Assembly (NCBI GenBank): GCA_039090855.1
Contig: CM076991.1
Span: forward strand, 102,250,021-102,314,020
DNA: 64,000 bases
Reading direction: 5' to 3'
Origin: Macrothele yani
Taxonomy: Eukaryota; Arthropoda; Arachnida; Araneae; Macrothelidae
Under the pieces are notes generated by a model. That model ran no database searches. It saw only the letters and a program-made list of their open reading frames with translations, and was not told the DNA's origin. Positions 10,993-20,835 of this stretch are shown here, in pieces; position 1 is the stretch's first letter, and every line of letters begins with the position of its first letter. The position numbers and the translations under genes were made by a program.

Positions 10993-11425
10993 TGTGACGC
11001 GCCTGCCCCTCAGGACGCACACGACATAAAGGCAGATAGCAGCGAGAATGAACGTCCGCGTAGCTCAATTGGTAGAGCGACTTATTCGGGAATGATGGGA
11101 CCCCGGTTGGAGCCCCGGCGTGGACAAAAATGACGGAGAAATTTACTTCGTCACAATGGCGCCCGAACTTTCCGGATGACCCGGCCGTTCAAAATCTCGC
11201 GATGGTGTGATGTTCTTTCCACACCGCGAGAGAGGAAAAATAAGAGAATCCCATCTCCAGCGCTTCAAAAAATAAATGTGTGGGACGTTGCATTCCACAC
11301 ACCAGATTGACTGGGAGTTCTCAGGTGCACGTTCTACAGCAGATAGCTGCCTGCAACGACTCATGGTCACGGCTGACCCGTGGGCCATGCCACCGGCCCT
11401 CTTTCGGGGGGGGGTTGGCGGAGAT
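10993..11425 (+). mobile_element. SINE A copy 2, first unit of a tandem pair
   Basis: It begins gtgacgcgcctgcccctcaggacgcacac, carries a tRNA-like head at 11050-11124 (gtccgcgtagctcaattgg; acceptor halves GTCCGCG and CGTGGAC pair), then aaaaatgacggagaaatttacttcgt, the gtgtgatgttctttccacaccgcgag body and a tail ending ctttcgggggggggttgg. The next unit starts directly after it. Confidence 0.9.
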
Positions 11426-11586
11426 GTGACCTGCCTGCCCCGCAGGACGCACACGACATAAAGGCAGATAACAGCGAGAATGAAAGTCCGCGTAGCTCAA
11501 TTGGTAGAGCGACTTATTCCGGAATGAGGGGAGACGGGTTTGAGCCCCGGCGTGGACAAAAATGACGGAGAAATTTACTTCGTTAT
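11426..11586 (+). mobile_element. SINE A copy 3, truncated second unit
   Basis: This restarts the SINE A 5' end (gtgacctgcctgccccgcagg), includes the head at 11488-11561 (gtccgcgtagctcaattggt...cgtggaca) and stops after aaatttacttcgtta, so it lacks most of the body. The tandem layout matches that at 35.87-36.96 kb. Confidence 0.88.
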
Positions 11587-12072
11587 ACATCTTAATATTG
11601 CCACCTTCTCTTACAGCCAGTTTAGCACGATGAACACAACATATGCGCTGACTATTCGAAGACAACGGGAGCGATCGCTCCCTTAGTGATTAGACCGCGG
11701 GGGAAAAGTATGTTTGGGCCCCCTCGGTCTCCTCTAGAAATGCATGGTTTTTAAATTTTTAAATATGTCGGTTTTGTATCAACATTTTAATTTTATCTAA
11801 CAATGCTGAGTTTTTTCCTTTAGTTTAACTGTGCTCTTTCTACAAAGAGAGACAGGGAGATACTGGGGTGCTCGAGCGACCACCGCAAGCTACTTTCGGT
11901 TGCGAAATTGCAAACAGTAGTCATCGGGATCGATCCTTTGATGTCGTTAGCGCTTCCCTGTTCCTCCCCCTCATCCAATGTGTTAAGAAGAATCACTGTT
12001 GTTCTGGCTCCTCTACCAGAAGGCACTTCAGGACAATGATACTTTCAGATGCAATAAACCGTAACAAAGGTG
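11587..12072. other. Unassigned stretch
   Basis: No gene supported. Contains a GC-rich patch (gggagcgatcgctccc palindrome near 11667) and AT-rich DNA. Overlapping frames at 11820-12143 on both strands have no domain. Confidence 0.4.
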
Positions 12073-12483
12073 AGCCGCGGAAGGCTTATTGGTTAACGAG
12101 TCAGACTGTCAATGCAATGTCCTCAGGTTCGATCCTGGGCTGATCTTTCAGAGATGGTGTGATTTACTAACAATCGCTGAATACCCGCTGTGCATCGGAT
12201 GAGCATGTAAAGTGACGGCCCTTAAGGCTGGACCCACTGGTTAAATTGGTTTCCTTTCCTATGCCCCCCTGAAATTCTCTCACCCCTCTATGCGCAACAT
12301 CGTACTTGTACGGTGGCGCCATCTACTGTACTCTAATCTCACTACAAACTGTTCTGTCAAAGTCGCGAGACTTGCTCTCATTCCTTCTGTTTCTGTGTCC
12401 TGCCCGAAACGCGATTTCGCTGTAGGTGGCTGGGACCTAAACTCTACTCACTGTAGACGGAAGTCCTACAAGAAAATGAGAAA
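12073..12483 (+). mobile_element. SINE B copy 1 (tRNA-derived, about 410 bp)
   Basis: The head gccgcggaaggcttattgg...caggttcgatcctgggctgatc has A- and B-box-like motifs. A 340-bp body follows: tttcagagatggtgtgatttactaac, gtgacggccc...ggctgg, catcgtacttgtacggtggc, and a tail ending acggaagtcctacaagaaaatga. Two more copies in the same orientation start at 25888 and 37703, co-linear over the whole length. The open frames through the body recur in each copy and are not evidence of a gene. Confidence 0.93.
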
Positions 12484-12648
12484 TACTACTGTAACAAAGG
12501 TATCTTTAATCACTGAAGTCGGAGTGGCTGATGCATGATCTATATAATGATCATAGAGATGAACTATATTTGTTGTGTGGCATTTTTTCATTAACATGGT
12601 ATTTAAAAAGTTACTGGTCATTAAATGTTTCTTCTCACAGGGATATAA

Positions 12649-15407
12649 CATGGTGGTGCTCCGAATAAATTGGGAAATGAGTATATGTATATGTGCAAAA
12701 CTCAGAGACTATATATCTTCTACTATCGTGGGACAGATACTGGCAGAACTAGTGGTGTTGGATTTATAATAAACAAGAAACTGAAGGATAAAGTTGTAGA
12801 AGTTGAAAGTTCCTCTGACAGAGCTGCACGACTTGTTATCCAACTCTCGAAAAGATACCAGGCTCAGATTATTCAAACTTATGCACCCACCACAAGTCAT
12901 CCTGAAGAAGAAATTGAAGAATTTTATGAGGAAATTTGTCATCTAAATAATAAAGGTAAGCAGCACTTGAAAATAATTATGGGAGATTTCAATGCAAAAA
13001 TAGGGAAACGGCAACAGAATGAAACTTCAGTAGGTAAATTCGGTCATGGCAACAGAAACCAGCGTGGAAATACGCTCGTTGAGTTTGCAGAGGCAGAAGG
13101 GTTTTTCATCTTGAACTCCTTCTTCAAGAAAAAGCCACACAAGAAATGGACATGGAGACATCCAAATGGGACGACAAGTGAAATTGATTTTATTATGTGT
13201 AACAAAAAATTCGTCATAGAAGACTGCAGTGTGCTAAACAAGTTCAACACAGGTAGTGACCATAGATTGGTGAGATGTAAGATGCACCTCAACACTAAAC
13301 TTGAACGTGGCAAGCTCATAAGACAAACAAAATCTATTGACATAACCAACCTTAAAAAACACCATAATACCTTCAAGTTAGAACTGAAGAACAGGTTCTC
13401 TGCTTTAGAAGGCCTAACATTGGAAGAAGTGGACATCTCTGAAGTTAACAGAAAAGTAACCAAAGCTCTTATGGAAACAGCAACAAAATTAGCTGGGTCT
13501 AAGAACAAGTTGCATGTGAACAAATTATCAGGAAAAACCAAAATGTTGATGCAAAAAAGAAGAGAGATGAGGACAACTAAAGAAGATGTGACTTCCAAAG
13601 TGGAATATATAGAGCTATGCAAGACAGTAAGAAAAAGTATCACTGAAGACGTAAGGAAATTCAACTGTGAACTAGTGAGGAAAGCAATTGAAAACAACCA
13701 AAGCCTAAAGATAGCAAAGAGACATCTCAGTAAGGGAAGAAAACAGATTATGGCACTGAGAAAAGAAGATGGTTCTGTAACAAGAAATAGAGGCGAAATT
13801 TTGACAAGAGTGAAAGATTTCTACTCCAAATTATATGAAAGGGATGATATATGCACTCCAGACATCATGAAAGATACCAGTACCAGAGTTCCTCCAGTCC
13901 TTCCAGCAGAAGTTGCACATGCAATCAAGAACATGAAGCGAGGAAAAGCTCCAGGAGAAGATGGAATTACTGTAGACATCATACAAGAAGCAAGTGGAGA
14001 AATCGAAACAGTACTCGCCCAAATTTTCACTCGATGCCTTAATGAAGGAAAGATTCCTGAGGATTGGAACAACGCTACAATGATCCTGCTACATAAGAAA
14101 GGTGACATTGAGGATCTCGGAAACTACAGACCTATCAGCCTCCTATCATTAGTTTATAAAATCTTCACTAAAGTTCTTTCACACCGCTTGAAGGTAGCAC
14201 TAGACATGGCTCAACCGAGAGAACAAGCTGGATTCAGGAGTGGCTACAGCACAATAGATCATATCCACGTGCTGAGAGAAATAATTGAAAGAGCGAGGGA
14301 ATATGAACTTCCATTGTGCATGGCTTTTATCGATTATGAAAAAGCCTTTGATTCGGTGAAACCATCAGCAGTTACAATGGCTCTGAAAACCTGCGGTATT
14401 GAAGATGCATACATTAATATTATTAATAACATCTATGAAAATGCAAGTGCAAAGATTAGGCTGTTTGAAAATACAACACACGTAAAAATTGGAAAGGGAG
14501 TGAGACAAGGTGACACCATATCTCCGAAGCTCTTTAATGCCACATTGGAGAGTGTTTTTCAGTCGCTGAGCTGGGAAAACAAGGGGATAAAGATTAATGG
14601 AGATTATCTAACCCACCTTCGTTTTGCTGATGACGTAGTCATTTTTGCAACTACCCCATCAGAGCTGCAGAGTATGATCCAGGAACTTGCTGACAAGAGT
14701 AAAGAAGTGGGATTAAAAATGAACTTTCAGAAGACAAAAGTGATGGTCAATGCTTTTACAAGAAATGAAGATTTATCGATTGATGGAGAAAAGCTGGAGA
14801 TAACAGACACGTACGTTTATCTTGGACAGCAGATATCAAGTGAGGGTCACATTGATGAAGAAATTAATCGGCGTACAAAACTTGCCTGGAGAGCTTTTGG
14901 AAGAAACAGCATAATTTTCAAGAGCAATATGCCATTATGTCTTAAAAGAAAAGTGTTTGATCAATGCATCCTTCCAGTGCTTACGTATGGTGCAGAGACG
15001 TGGACCTTAACTAAAAGAGACATACAAAGGCTGCAGACAACTCAAAGCAGCATGGAGAGGTGCATGCTTGGTGTAACCAGGAGAGATAAGAAGAGGAACT
15101 CGTGGATCCGAAAAATGACAAGAGTGGAAGACATCATGATCAGAGTTAAATCCCTGAAATGGCAATGGGCTGGACATACTGCCAGAAGGACAGATCATCG
15201 ATGGACAGCCGAAATTTTAGATTGGATTCCAAGGGACAGGAAAAGACCCAGAAGAAGACCACATGGGAGATGGGTGGATGAAATTCGAAAGTATGCAGGG
15301 GTGACATGGAGGAGACTGGCACAAGACAGACCGTTGTGGAGGAAACTTGGGGAGACCTTCGTCCAGCAGTGGATTGATAATGGTTGACAATGATGATGAT
15401 GATGATG
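12649..15407 (+). mobile_element. RTE-like LINE, 5' truncated, (GAT)n tail
   Basis: A non-LTR retrotransposon with one long ORF, a very short 3' UTR and a trinucleotide tail (tgatgatgatgatgatgatg at 15390-15407), as in the RTE clade. The 5' end lacks the first part of the endonuclease domain, so it is probably a truncated insertion; no clear target-site duplication was found, partly because a Tc1 sits directly on the 3' tail. A second 3' end of the same family lies at 22041-22114 in minus orientation. Confidence 0.9.
12670..15387 (+). CDS. RTE-like endonuclease/reverse transcriptase, 905 codons open
   Basis: Open without a stop from 12649 to 15387; the listed first codon 12670 is TTG and the first ATG is 12685. 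Residues 1-205 hold the C-terminal two thirds of an APE-type endonuclease: GVGFIINKK (29-37), MGDFNAKIG (104-112), SEIDFIM (170-176), SDHRLVR (196-202). RT covers about 410-700: GKAPGEDGI (425-433), NYRPISLL (485-492), AFIDYEKAFDSV (552-563, first catalytic Asp), GVRQGD (610-615) and FADD (652-655). The C-terminal region has the usual basic TW-rich tail. The N-terminal endonuclease motif with the catalytic Asn/Glu is absent, so target cleavage by this copy is doubtful although the RT residues are intact. Confidence 0.93.
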   Translation: MGNEYMYMCKTQRLYIFYYRGTDTGRTSGVGFIINKKLKDKVVEVESSSDRAARLVIQLSKRYQAQIIQTYAPTTSHPEEEIEEFYEEICHLNNKGKQHLKIIMGDFNAKIGKRQQNETSVGKFGHGNRNQRGNTLVEFAEAEGFFILNSFFKKKPHKKWTWRHPNGTTSEIDFIMCNKKFVIEDCSVLNKFNTGSDHRLVRCKMHLNTKLERGKLIRQTKSIDITNLKKHHNTFKLELKNRFSALEGLTLEEVDISEVNRKVTKALMETATKLAGSKNKLHVNKLSGKTKMLMQKRREMRTTKEDVTSKVEYIELCKTVRKSITEDVRKFNCELVRKAIENNQSLKIAKRHLSKGRKQIMALRKEDGSVTRNRGEILTRVKDFYSKLYERDDICTPDIMKDTSTRVPPVLPAEVAHAIKNMKRGKAPGEDGITVDIIQEASGEIETVLAQIFTRCLNEGKIPEDWNNATMILLHKKGDIEDLGNYRPISLLSLVYKIFTKVLSHRLKVALDMAQPREQAGFRSGYSTIDHIHVLREIIERAREYELPLCMAFIDYEKAFDSVKPSAVTMALKTCGIEDAYINIINNIYENASAKIRLFENTTHVKIGKGVRQGDTISPKLFNATLESVFQSLSWENKGIKINGDYLTHLRFADDVVIFATTPSELQSMIQELADKSKEVGLKMNFQKTKVMVNAFTRNEDLSIDGEKLEITDTYVYLGQQISSEGHIDEEINRRTKLAWRAFGRNSIIFKSNMPLCLKRKVFDQCILPVLTYGAETWTLTKRDIQRLQTTQSSMERCMLGVTRRDKKRNSWIRKMTRVEDIMIRVKSLKWQWAGHTARRTDHRWTAEILDWIPRDRKRPRRRPHGRWVDEIRKYAGVTWRRLAQDRPLWRKLGETFVQQWIDNG

Positions 15408-15409
15408 TA

Positions 15410-16587
15410 CACTGAAGAGCAACTGAATTAGAGACAGCTGGCGATATGCAAATGTGGCGCTGTGTGCGGCCCTGTAAACGGAAACGACATGACGTATGCA
15501 ACGATGCGACAATATGAGGAGTGATGCGACGGGAATCAGTAAGAGTCGGACGCAGTATAGGTAAGACGAAGGATCTAAGCGCATTTGATCGTAGGCAAAT
15601 TGTCGGGGCCCGACGAATGGGTCACTCCATCTCGGAAATCGTGCAGGCACTGGGATTTTCACGAGCCACTGTGTCACGGGTGCACCGTGAGTACATCGAA
15701 TCCGGTAAAAGCATCCCTGCAAGGGCCAACTGCCATGGATAACAGCGGGTGGATGAGCGGGGTCATCGTCGGCTAGCTCGCATTGTAATAGCGGATAGAC
15801 GGGCTACAGTGCAAGAAATCACTCGGCAATTTAACGCTGGTGCACAAAAACGTGTAAGCAGCTACATCATCCAGAACCATCTCTTCGCTATGGGGTACAG
15901 AAGCCATCGTCCCACGAGGGTACCGCTGCTGACTGCACATCACAGGGTGCAAAGATTAGCATGGGCGCTGGAACATCGCCACTGGACCCTAGACATGTGG
16001 AAAAATGTTGCCTGGACTGATGAGTCGAGATTCACGTTGGTACATGCGGATGGCAGGATACGAGTACGGCGCAAACTACATGAAGCGATGGATCCTTCTT
16101 GCCAGCAGGGTACTCTTCAAGCTGGTGGGTGTGGCATTCTCGTCTGGGGACTGTTTACGTGGACTGAAATGGGACCCCTGGTACGTGTGACATCGTCCCT
16201 CACAAGTCAACGTTACCGGGATATCCTGGACGACCATTTGCTCCCGTTTGTGCGTCTTCAACATCCCACTGGGGACCTCATCCTGCAACAAGACTATGCA
16301 GCTCCCGAATTGTATCCGAATGGTTAAATGAGCACTTCACCGACGTAACCTCGCTTCCTTGGCCAGCTAGGTCACCTGACATCAGTCCTATCGAGAGAGA
16401 TGTTCGAGGCCCTGACCCCCTCCATCAAACCTTCGTGAACTGTGGGAGCTTGTTCAGGGGTCGTCGATCCGTATGGCTTCCCAACGCTTCAGGTGTCTTG
16501 TCGAGTCCATGCCGAGACGAATCGCCGACGTCATGGCGGTGCTACACGTTACTAGACAGGTATCTCTAATTCAATTGCTCTTCAGTG
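15410..16587 (+). mobile_element. Tc1-like element, family C copy 1
   Basis: Ends cactgaagagcaactgaatt and its near-complement at 16560-16587, with TA at 15408-15409 and 16588-16589. It lies exactly at the end of the RTE (GAT)n tail. The TIRs differ at a few positions. Two further copies are at 20836-22023 and 47326-48545. Confidence 0.95.
15524..16530 (+). pseudogene. Tc1 family C transposase, broken
   Basis: Starts MRRESVRVGRS and has the HTH block FDRRQIVGARRMGHSISEIVQALGFSRATVSRVHREY. A TAA after ARANCHG (about 15740) separates it from the second open part at 15749-16327, which carries WTDESRF (first Asp), VRRKLHEAMDP and GGCGILVWGLF. The second catalytic site reads LQQDYAAPELYPN, where copy 2 has LQQDNAPCH, so sequence is deleted there and the frame ends. 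The Glu region after it lacks the NPIEHIWD motif because of a further deletion near 16380-16390. Confidence 0.9.
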
Positions 16588-16589
16588 TA

Positions 16590-17045
16590 ATCTCTATGTT
16601 GAAAATCAAGTATTTCTTGATTTTCAAAATATATCTCATTAGTTTACTAGTAAAACATAGTTTGCAAAAAAATGAAAGGTGCAGTATCCCATTGTGTTTG
16701 CCTAGACGTTAAGAAAGTTTTCAGATTCAGTTATTCTCTTGCTGATTCAATTATCCGATTGCAGATCCAAAGAAATGCTACAAAGAAAGATGCACATCCT
16801 TAAAATTGATAATAACAAAACTACAACCGATCTATGCATTTAACTAAGCTTTTTTATCGCAATTTGTAAAAAAATTCTCGTCAGAGGATCTCAGGTGGCT
16901 TGATTTCGTACGGTAGATGTTCTAATTTTTCACTCAATCATTGTTCTTCCAAAACTCCTAAATTTCGTGCACTCTCGCTGCAGACGTCTACTTCCGCTCC
17001 TTCCTCGTATCAAACCTTACTTCCGCTTCTGAAACACATGGCAGT
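16590..17045. other. Unassigned AT-rich stretch
   Basis: Nothing recognisable beyond AT-rich DNA; small frame at 16473-16712 spans the Tc1 end and is not a gene. Confidence 0.4.
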
Positions 17046-17169
17046 GATTTTCTAGAGTATTTTCTCCACTTTGAGAAATTCTAAAGTAGACAAAATACTC
17101 TAGAAAATCTTGGACATTTTTTTTTTTTTTTTTTGTGAGAATGTATCCTCACAAAAAAAAAAAAAAAAA
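17046..17169. repeat. Two adjacent hairpins
   Basis: Hairpin 1 has 18-bp perfect arms gattttctagagtatttt (17046-17063) and its complement (17092-17109) around a 28-base loop that contains a further weak stem. Hairpin 2 has a run of T (17117-17134) plus GTGAG pairing with CTCAC plus a run of A (17148-17169), loop aatgtatc. No function is inferred. Confidence 0.85.
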
Positions 17170-17639
17170 GGGAAAATTAATAAAATTCAGGTAGAGATAT
17201 TTATTCTTAGCTGCTTTATTTTGCCCGTTATCGACGAGATTTTCTCATATTTTCTGTCAGCAAGAAAAATCAACAACTGCTAACTTTGATTTTCTTACGA
17301 GTGATGTTTTTTTGAATCCAAATGATCAATGGTCCATTGGACATGTCCCAATTTAGAATTCTCTTGGGCTGGAAAACGGGGTGGGGAAGGACCAGAGCTA
17401 TGAGTTTGTTCGATTTCAAAATACCTTTTAAACGTGTCTAAATATTATGGGGTCAACAAGAACCACTGCGAAATTTATTACGCGGATGCAGTATTTTAAA
17501 GCATTTTTGTATTTATTCATTTCTCTAAGCAAGGAATTTTCTAGCGGTAGGTTCGAACGCTATAAAAGACGGCATCAGACTCGAGAATGCTTCACAAGGA
17601 ATAGTTCTTTTGTATGGGAGGTCGTTTTAGAAAGAGTTT

Positions 17640-18070
17640 AAGTGCCTAAATCGTTTTAGGGCATACGCCGCAGTCATGGGCATGGTCATCGGCCAGCATT
17701 CGGGCGGGACTGATTATTTTATTTGCATCAGTAGGCGTCCTTCAAGCTACTACGAACACAAAACAATGGTCAGAGAAAGAGATTCTGTGGAAGGACAGAA
17801 CTTAAGGGGATGATGTTTTGAGGAAGAAGCATTTTGGAAAGGAGACAATTACAAGGAGCGATCGAAGAAGTCCAGCGAAATATGGTTTCGGAACCTGGAA
17901 GCGAGAATGATAAGTACAAGAAGAGCGATTAAGTAAAACGAGCAGAGGACTAGTTGAAAGTAAAGCAATCATAATAAATTCAGTAATTAATATAACTTCA
18001 GGACACACCTAGTAGGCAAATTAAATATTAATAAAGGATTAATTCAATAACGCAAACGATCTTGATACTT
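17640..18070 (+). repeat. Dispersed repeat G, copy 1 (about 400 bp)
   Basis: Parts of this stretch recur in the same order at 41670-42070: tacgccgc.atcatg near the start and agtaatcataat.aattcaataat.aatataa with an aataaag...cttact segment near the end. The copies are clearly diverged and the middle differs (the second holds a (GA)n tract). The element type is unknown. Confidence 0.6.
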
Positions 18071-18700
18071 TCGTGAAGTACAGGGTGCTGCAGCGTTGAT
18101 AGCGAATTAATAAAATCGCAACGTAAGCGAAAAAATGCTTTTTATTTATTACTCTCTGTGTCAAATAGTAGATACAAGAATGCCATTGATCAGTCAATGT
18201 TTGAATATGCCCCCTCTCAAGTGGCGGCCCCGACATTCTTCTAAGCGGCGTTGGAAGGAGTGCGTTACTCGTCGTAACATATTGCCAGGGATATTGGTGA
18301 AAGCAGCTCTGATACGGCCTTTCAATTCCAATATGGTGCCACAACGTGTTTGGAAGACTCCTTTCTTGAGGTACCTCCCATAAGAAAAAATCAGTACCTG
18401 TTAGATCTGGGGACCGGGGCGTCCAAGGGATGTCACCATACCAAAACTGTTATGGTGACATCCCTTGGCCGAAAATTTTCGCGTGCAACCCAATTCTTGA
18501 GACTTGATTTCTTGCACAATTTGGACCTTACTAGGGTGAAAATGGAGATCCTCATGCAATGTTCTCCCGAATGAACGATCGGAAATGTGCAAAGCTGTAG
18601 AGTATCGCCGAGCAGATGTTTTAGGGCAAAAGCAAGATTGCAGCACGAACACTTTCAATCATTTCCGGTGTCCGCACAGTCCTCTCGGTACCACCTGGTT
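18035..18700 (-). pseudogene. Mariner-like transposase with large internal deletion
   Basis: On the minus strand, an N-terminal part (about 18690 to 18470) has TSARRYSTALHISDRSFGRTLHEDLHFHPSKVQIVQE, an HTH-to-linker region of a mariner-like family. It is followed immediately by a C-terminal part (about 18420 to 18039) with TPRSPDLTGTDFFLWE and GIERPYQSCFHQYPW. The catalytic core between them is missing. The junction carries a perfect 18-bp-arm hairpin (18423-18468). Confidence 0.78.
18423..18468. repeat. Perfect hairpin at a deletion junction
   Basis: Arms ccaagggatgtcaccata (18423-18440) and its complement (18451-18468), loop ccaaaactgt. It sits where the transposase core has been lost. Confidence 0.95.
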
Positions 18701-19500
18701 TACAATTACAAGCCGATGCTGATAGGTGCCAGATCAGGGGAATACACCGTGTGAGGTAACACTTCCCAACCAAAATCCAGTCATTTTTTTCCTAGTGATT
18801 AAAGCTGCATGAGGTCTGACGTTATCATTATGAAGGATCACGCCTTTGCGATTGACGAGTGCTGGCCACTTCGATGTCAGTTGTTCTCGCAATCTGTCCA
18901 ACTGTTGGCAGTAGAGGTCAGCATTTACCTTTCGGTTAGGTGCCAACACCTCCTAGTGGATTATTCCCTGGACATCCCACCAAACACTCAACAAAACCTT
19001 TTTGGGATGCAGTCCGCCTTTTGAGGTCTATGGAGCAGGTTCCGCACCCTAGCACGCAGTCCGTCAACGTTTTACATTACGGTACTGTGCCCATTTCTCA
19101 TCACCCGTTACAATTCGTTCCAAAAACGGTTCATTTCTGTGACGAGAAGGCAAAGAAACACAGGTACGGATTCTCTCCTTTCGTTGCTTTGCAGAAAGTT
19201 ATCGAACTTGGCGATAAACCCAAGCGCATGCATCCGTCTTTCGACTGTTGTTCTGTGCACCGACAACGTTTCCGCTGATTTCTGAAAAGTCGGATGTGGG
19301 TTATTTGTTATGGCTTGGTTCACATCCTCGTCAGAAACCACTAGTTGACGTCCAGGACGTGGTTAATCTTTACAGCTTCCTTCTCCGTCCCGGAATTTCC
19401 GAAACCAACGGCGACATGTGCTATCATCAACTGCATCCTCCCCATACACACGACAGATGTTGAGGCAAGCCGCGGCTGTAGTGCTAGCCTTTATCGAACT
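18701..19500 (-). pseudogene. Mariner (DD34D-type) transposase relic
   Basis: Minus strand, N to C: VYGEDAVDDSTCRRWFRKFRDG and PRPGRQLVVSDEDVNQAI (19470-19290), FQKSAETLSVHRTTVERRMHALG (19250), then VTGDEKWAQYRNVKR near 19080 (first Asp), a linker, and GVILHNDNVRPHAALIT at 18830 (second Asp). The frame shows at least two shifts and stops and ends around SPDLAPIS near 18735, so the third Asp region is gone. No TIR was located at either side. Confidence 0.85.
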
Positions 19501-19732
19501 CGTACAGTAAACAATGTCTAATGTGCTCCTTATCGCATGCCAAGTTACACCGTCCGTGATTTCCGTTACGAATGACTTACTCGGATAAACCTAGTGCCTC
19601 TATATACTCTACTGCTCCACGCGTTATTGGCCGAGAATTTGGCATCGCAGCGTCATCTGTGATGCAACTACTCCGATCACAACTTGCATCTATTACAACA
19701 ACGGGTAGAACTTTTACACACACCCAATACAA
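19501..19732. other. Unassigned stretch
   Basis: No gene or element end was recognised between the mariner relic and the hAT-like fragment. Confidence 0.4.
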
Positions 19733-19865
19733 TTTCGTGTTTTAGCAGACTTCATAATGTTTCTCCGTCGTAAGTTCTTCTTCGGGGGCCTACTCGGATA
19801 TCTTAGCTTAAAGGCCCAGTCTGGTGTCTTTGCATAGGGGCCCACTAAGTCCTTAATGCGGCGCT
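19733..19865 (+). mobile_element. Right end of hAT-like element, family H
   Basis: tttcgtgttttagcagacttcataatg...ggggcccactaagtccttaatgcggcgctg is co-linear with the right end of the complete element at 62549-63457 (ending gtcttaatccggccctg). Only this last 130 bp or so is recognised here; the left end is absent or decayed. Confidence 0.75.
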
Positions 19866-20835
19866 GGCAACATGGCGTTTCTAAACAGTCAGCAACGTAG
19901 GTATTTATATATTATCCGTTTCGCACATCCTCGCTGTTCATGCACACGCACACACACACACATCGAATGTGGAAGAATGTTTGCCAAACTCTTCACTGTC
20001 TGAACACAAGAATATGCGTGACGTTCGGAACAAATGTAACCATCCGCACATTGCGTATTTTTCACGGTCGGCGTCACTCGCATTCTTATTTGCTTTTCGT
20101 TTACTTTGCGGCTAGGTGGCGAAGTACATGGAAGGGGAAGGCAGTGCTGTGGGTGGAAGAATTGCGTGGTTCTTCTTCCAGTGGGAAATGCCGGTGATTT
20201 CCGCCTCTCATATCCTGTTGGGAGAACTCAGTTGACATTATCACGCATGCTGCCTGAAGCCATACACGGCGTCTGTTGTCGTTGTCCTCGACTCTCTCTC
20301 TCTCTCTCTCTTTCTCATCGATTTCGCACTTTCTCGCTTAAGTAGGTTGACCCAGACAGATTTTTGCTTCAGCTTTCAACAAAAGCTAGTCCTAGAAATG
20401 AAAAAAAAAAAAAAAAAAATTACGGTATTTGCATTGTCGTGCAAGTTCGGCACATTCAATACTGCTAGCTACTAATATATGGGAGAGCCGATACCTTCCA
20501 GCCCGCTAATAATGACATCACTTTATTCCCCATCGTCGACTCATTTTGCCAAGAAAAAAGTGTCCTCATTACTTGTTTAGATAAACAAGCATACGACGAA
20601 AGTGACCTTTCGTGCGTTTTTAGCCTGTCATGAATTTATCAGAGAAAGTTCATTATTCCAGCGCTGAATTATTTAATTCATTCGCACATGTAATCAACTG
20701 CTTAATCGCTTTTTTTTTCTTTTAAGGTTCATGATCAGTGCTGCATTCAGAGTTTTTTCCGGGGGGCAATTACAAATTTTAAGGGGGTTGAAACTTGTTG
20801 TCTGATTATATTCATATAATCCCAATTTAGTTATA
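19866..20835. other. Unassigned stretch with microsatellites
   Basis: Holds (CA)n at 19943-19961, (TC)n at 20291-20311, a 19-A run near 20400-20419 and a T run near 20711. Short frames at 19889-20345 have no domains. Confidence 0.55.

Noticed and set aside
13044..13697. 217-codon minus-strand frame
   Set aside because: Antisense shadow of the RTE ORF.
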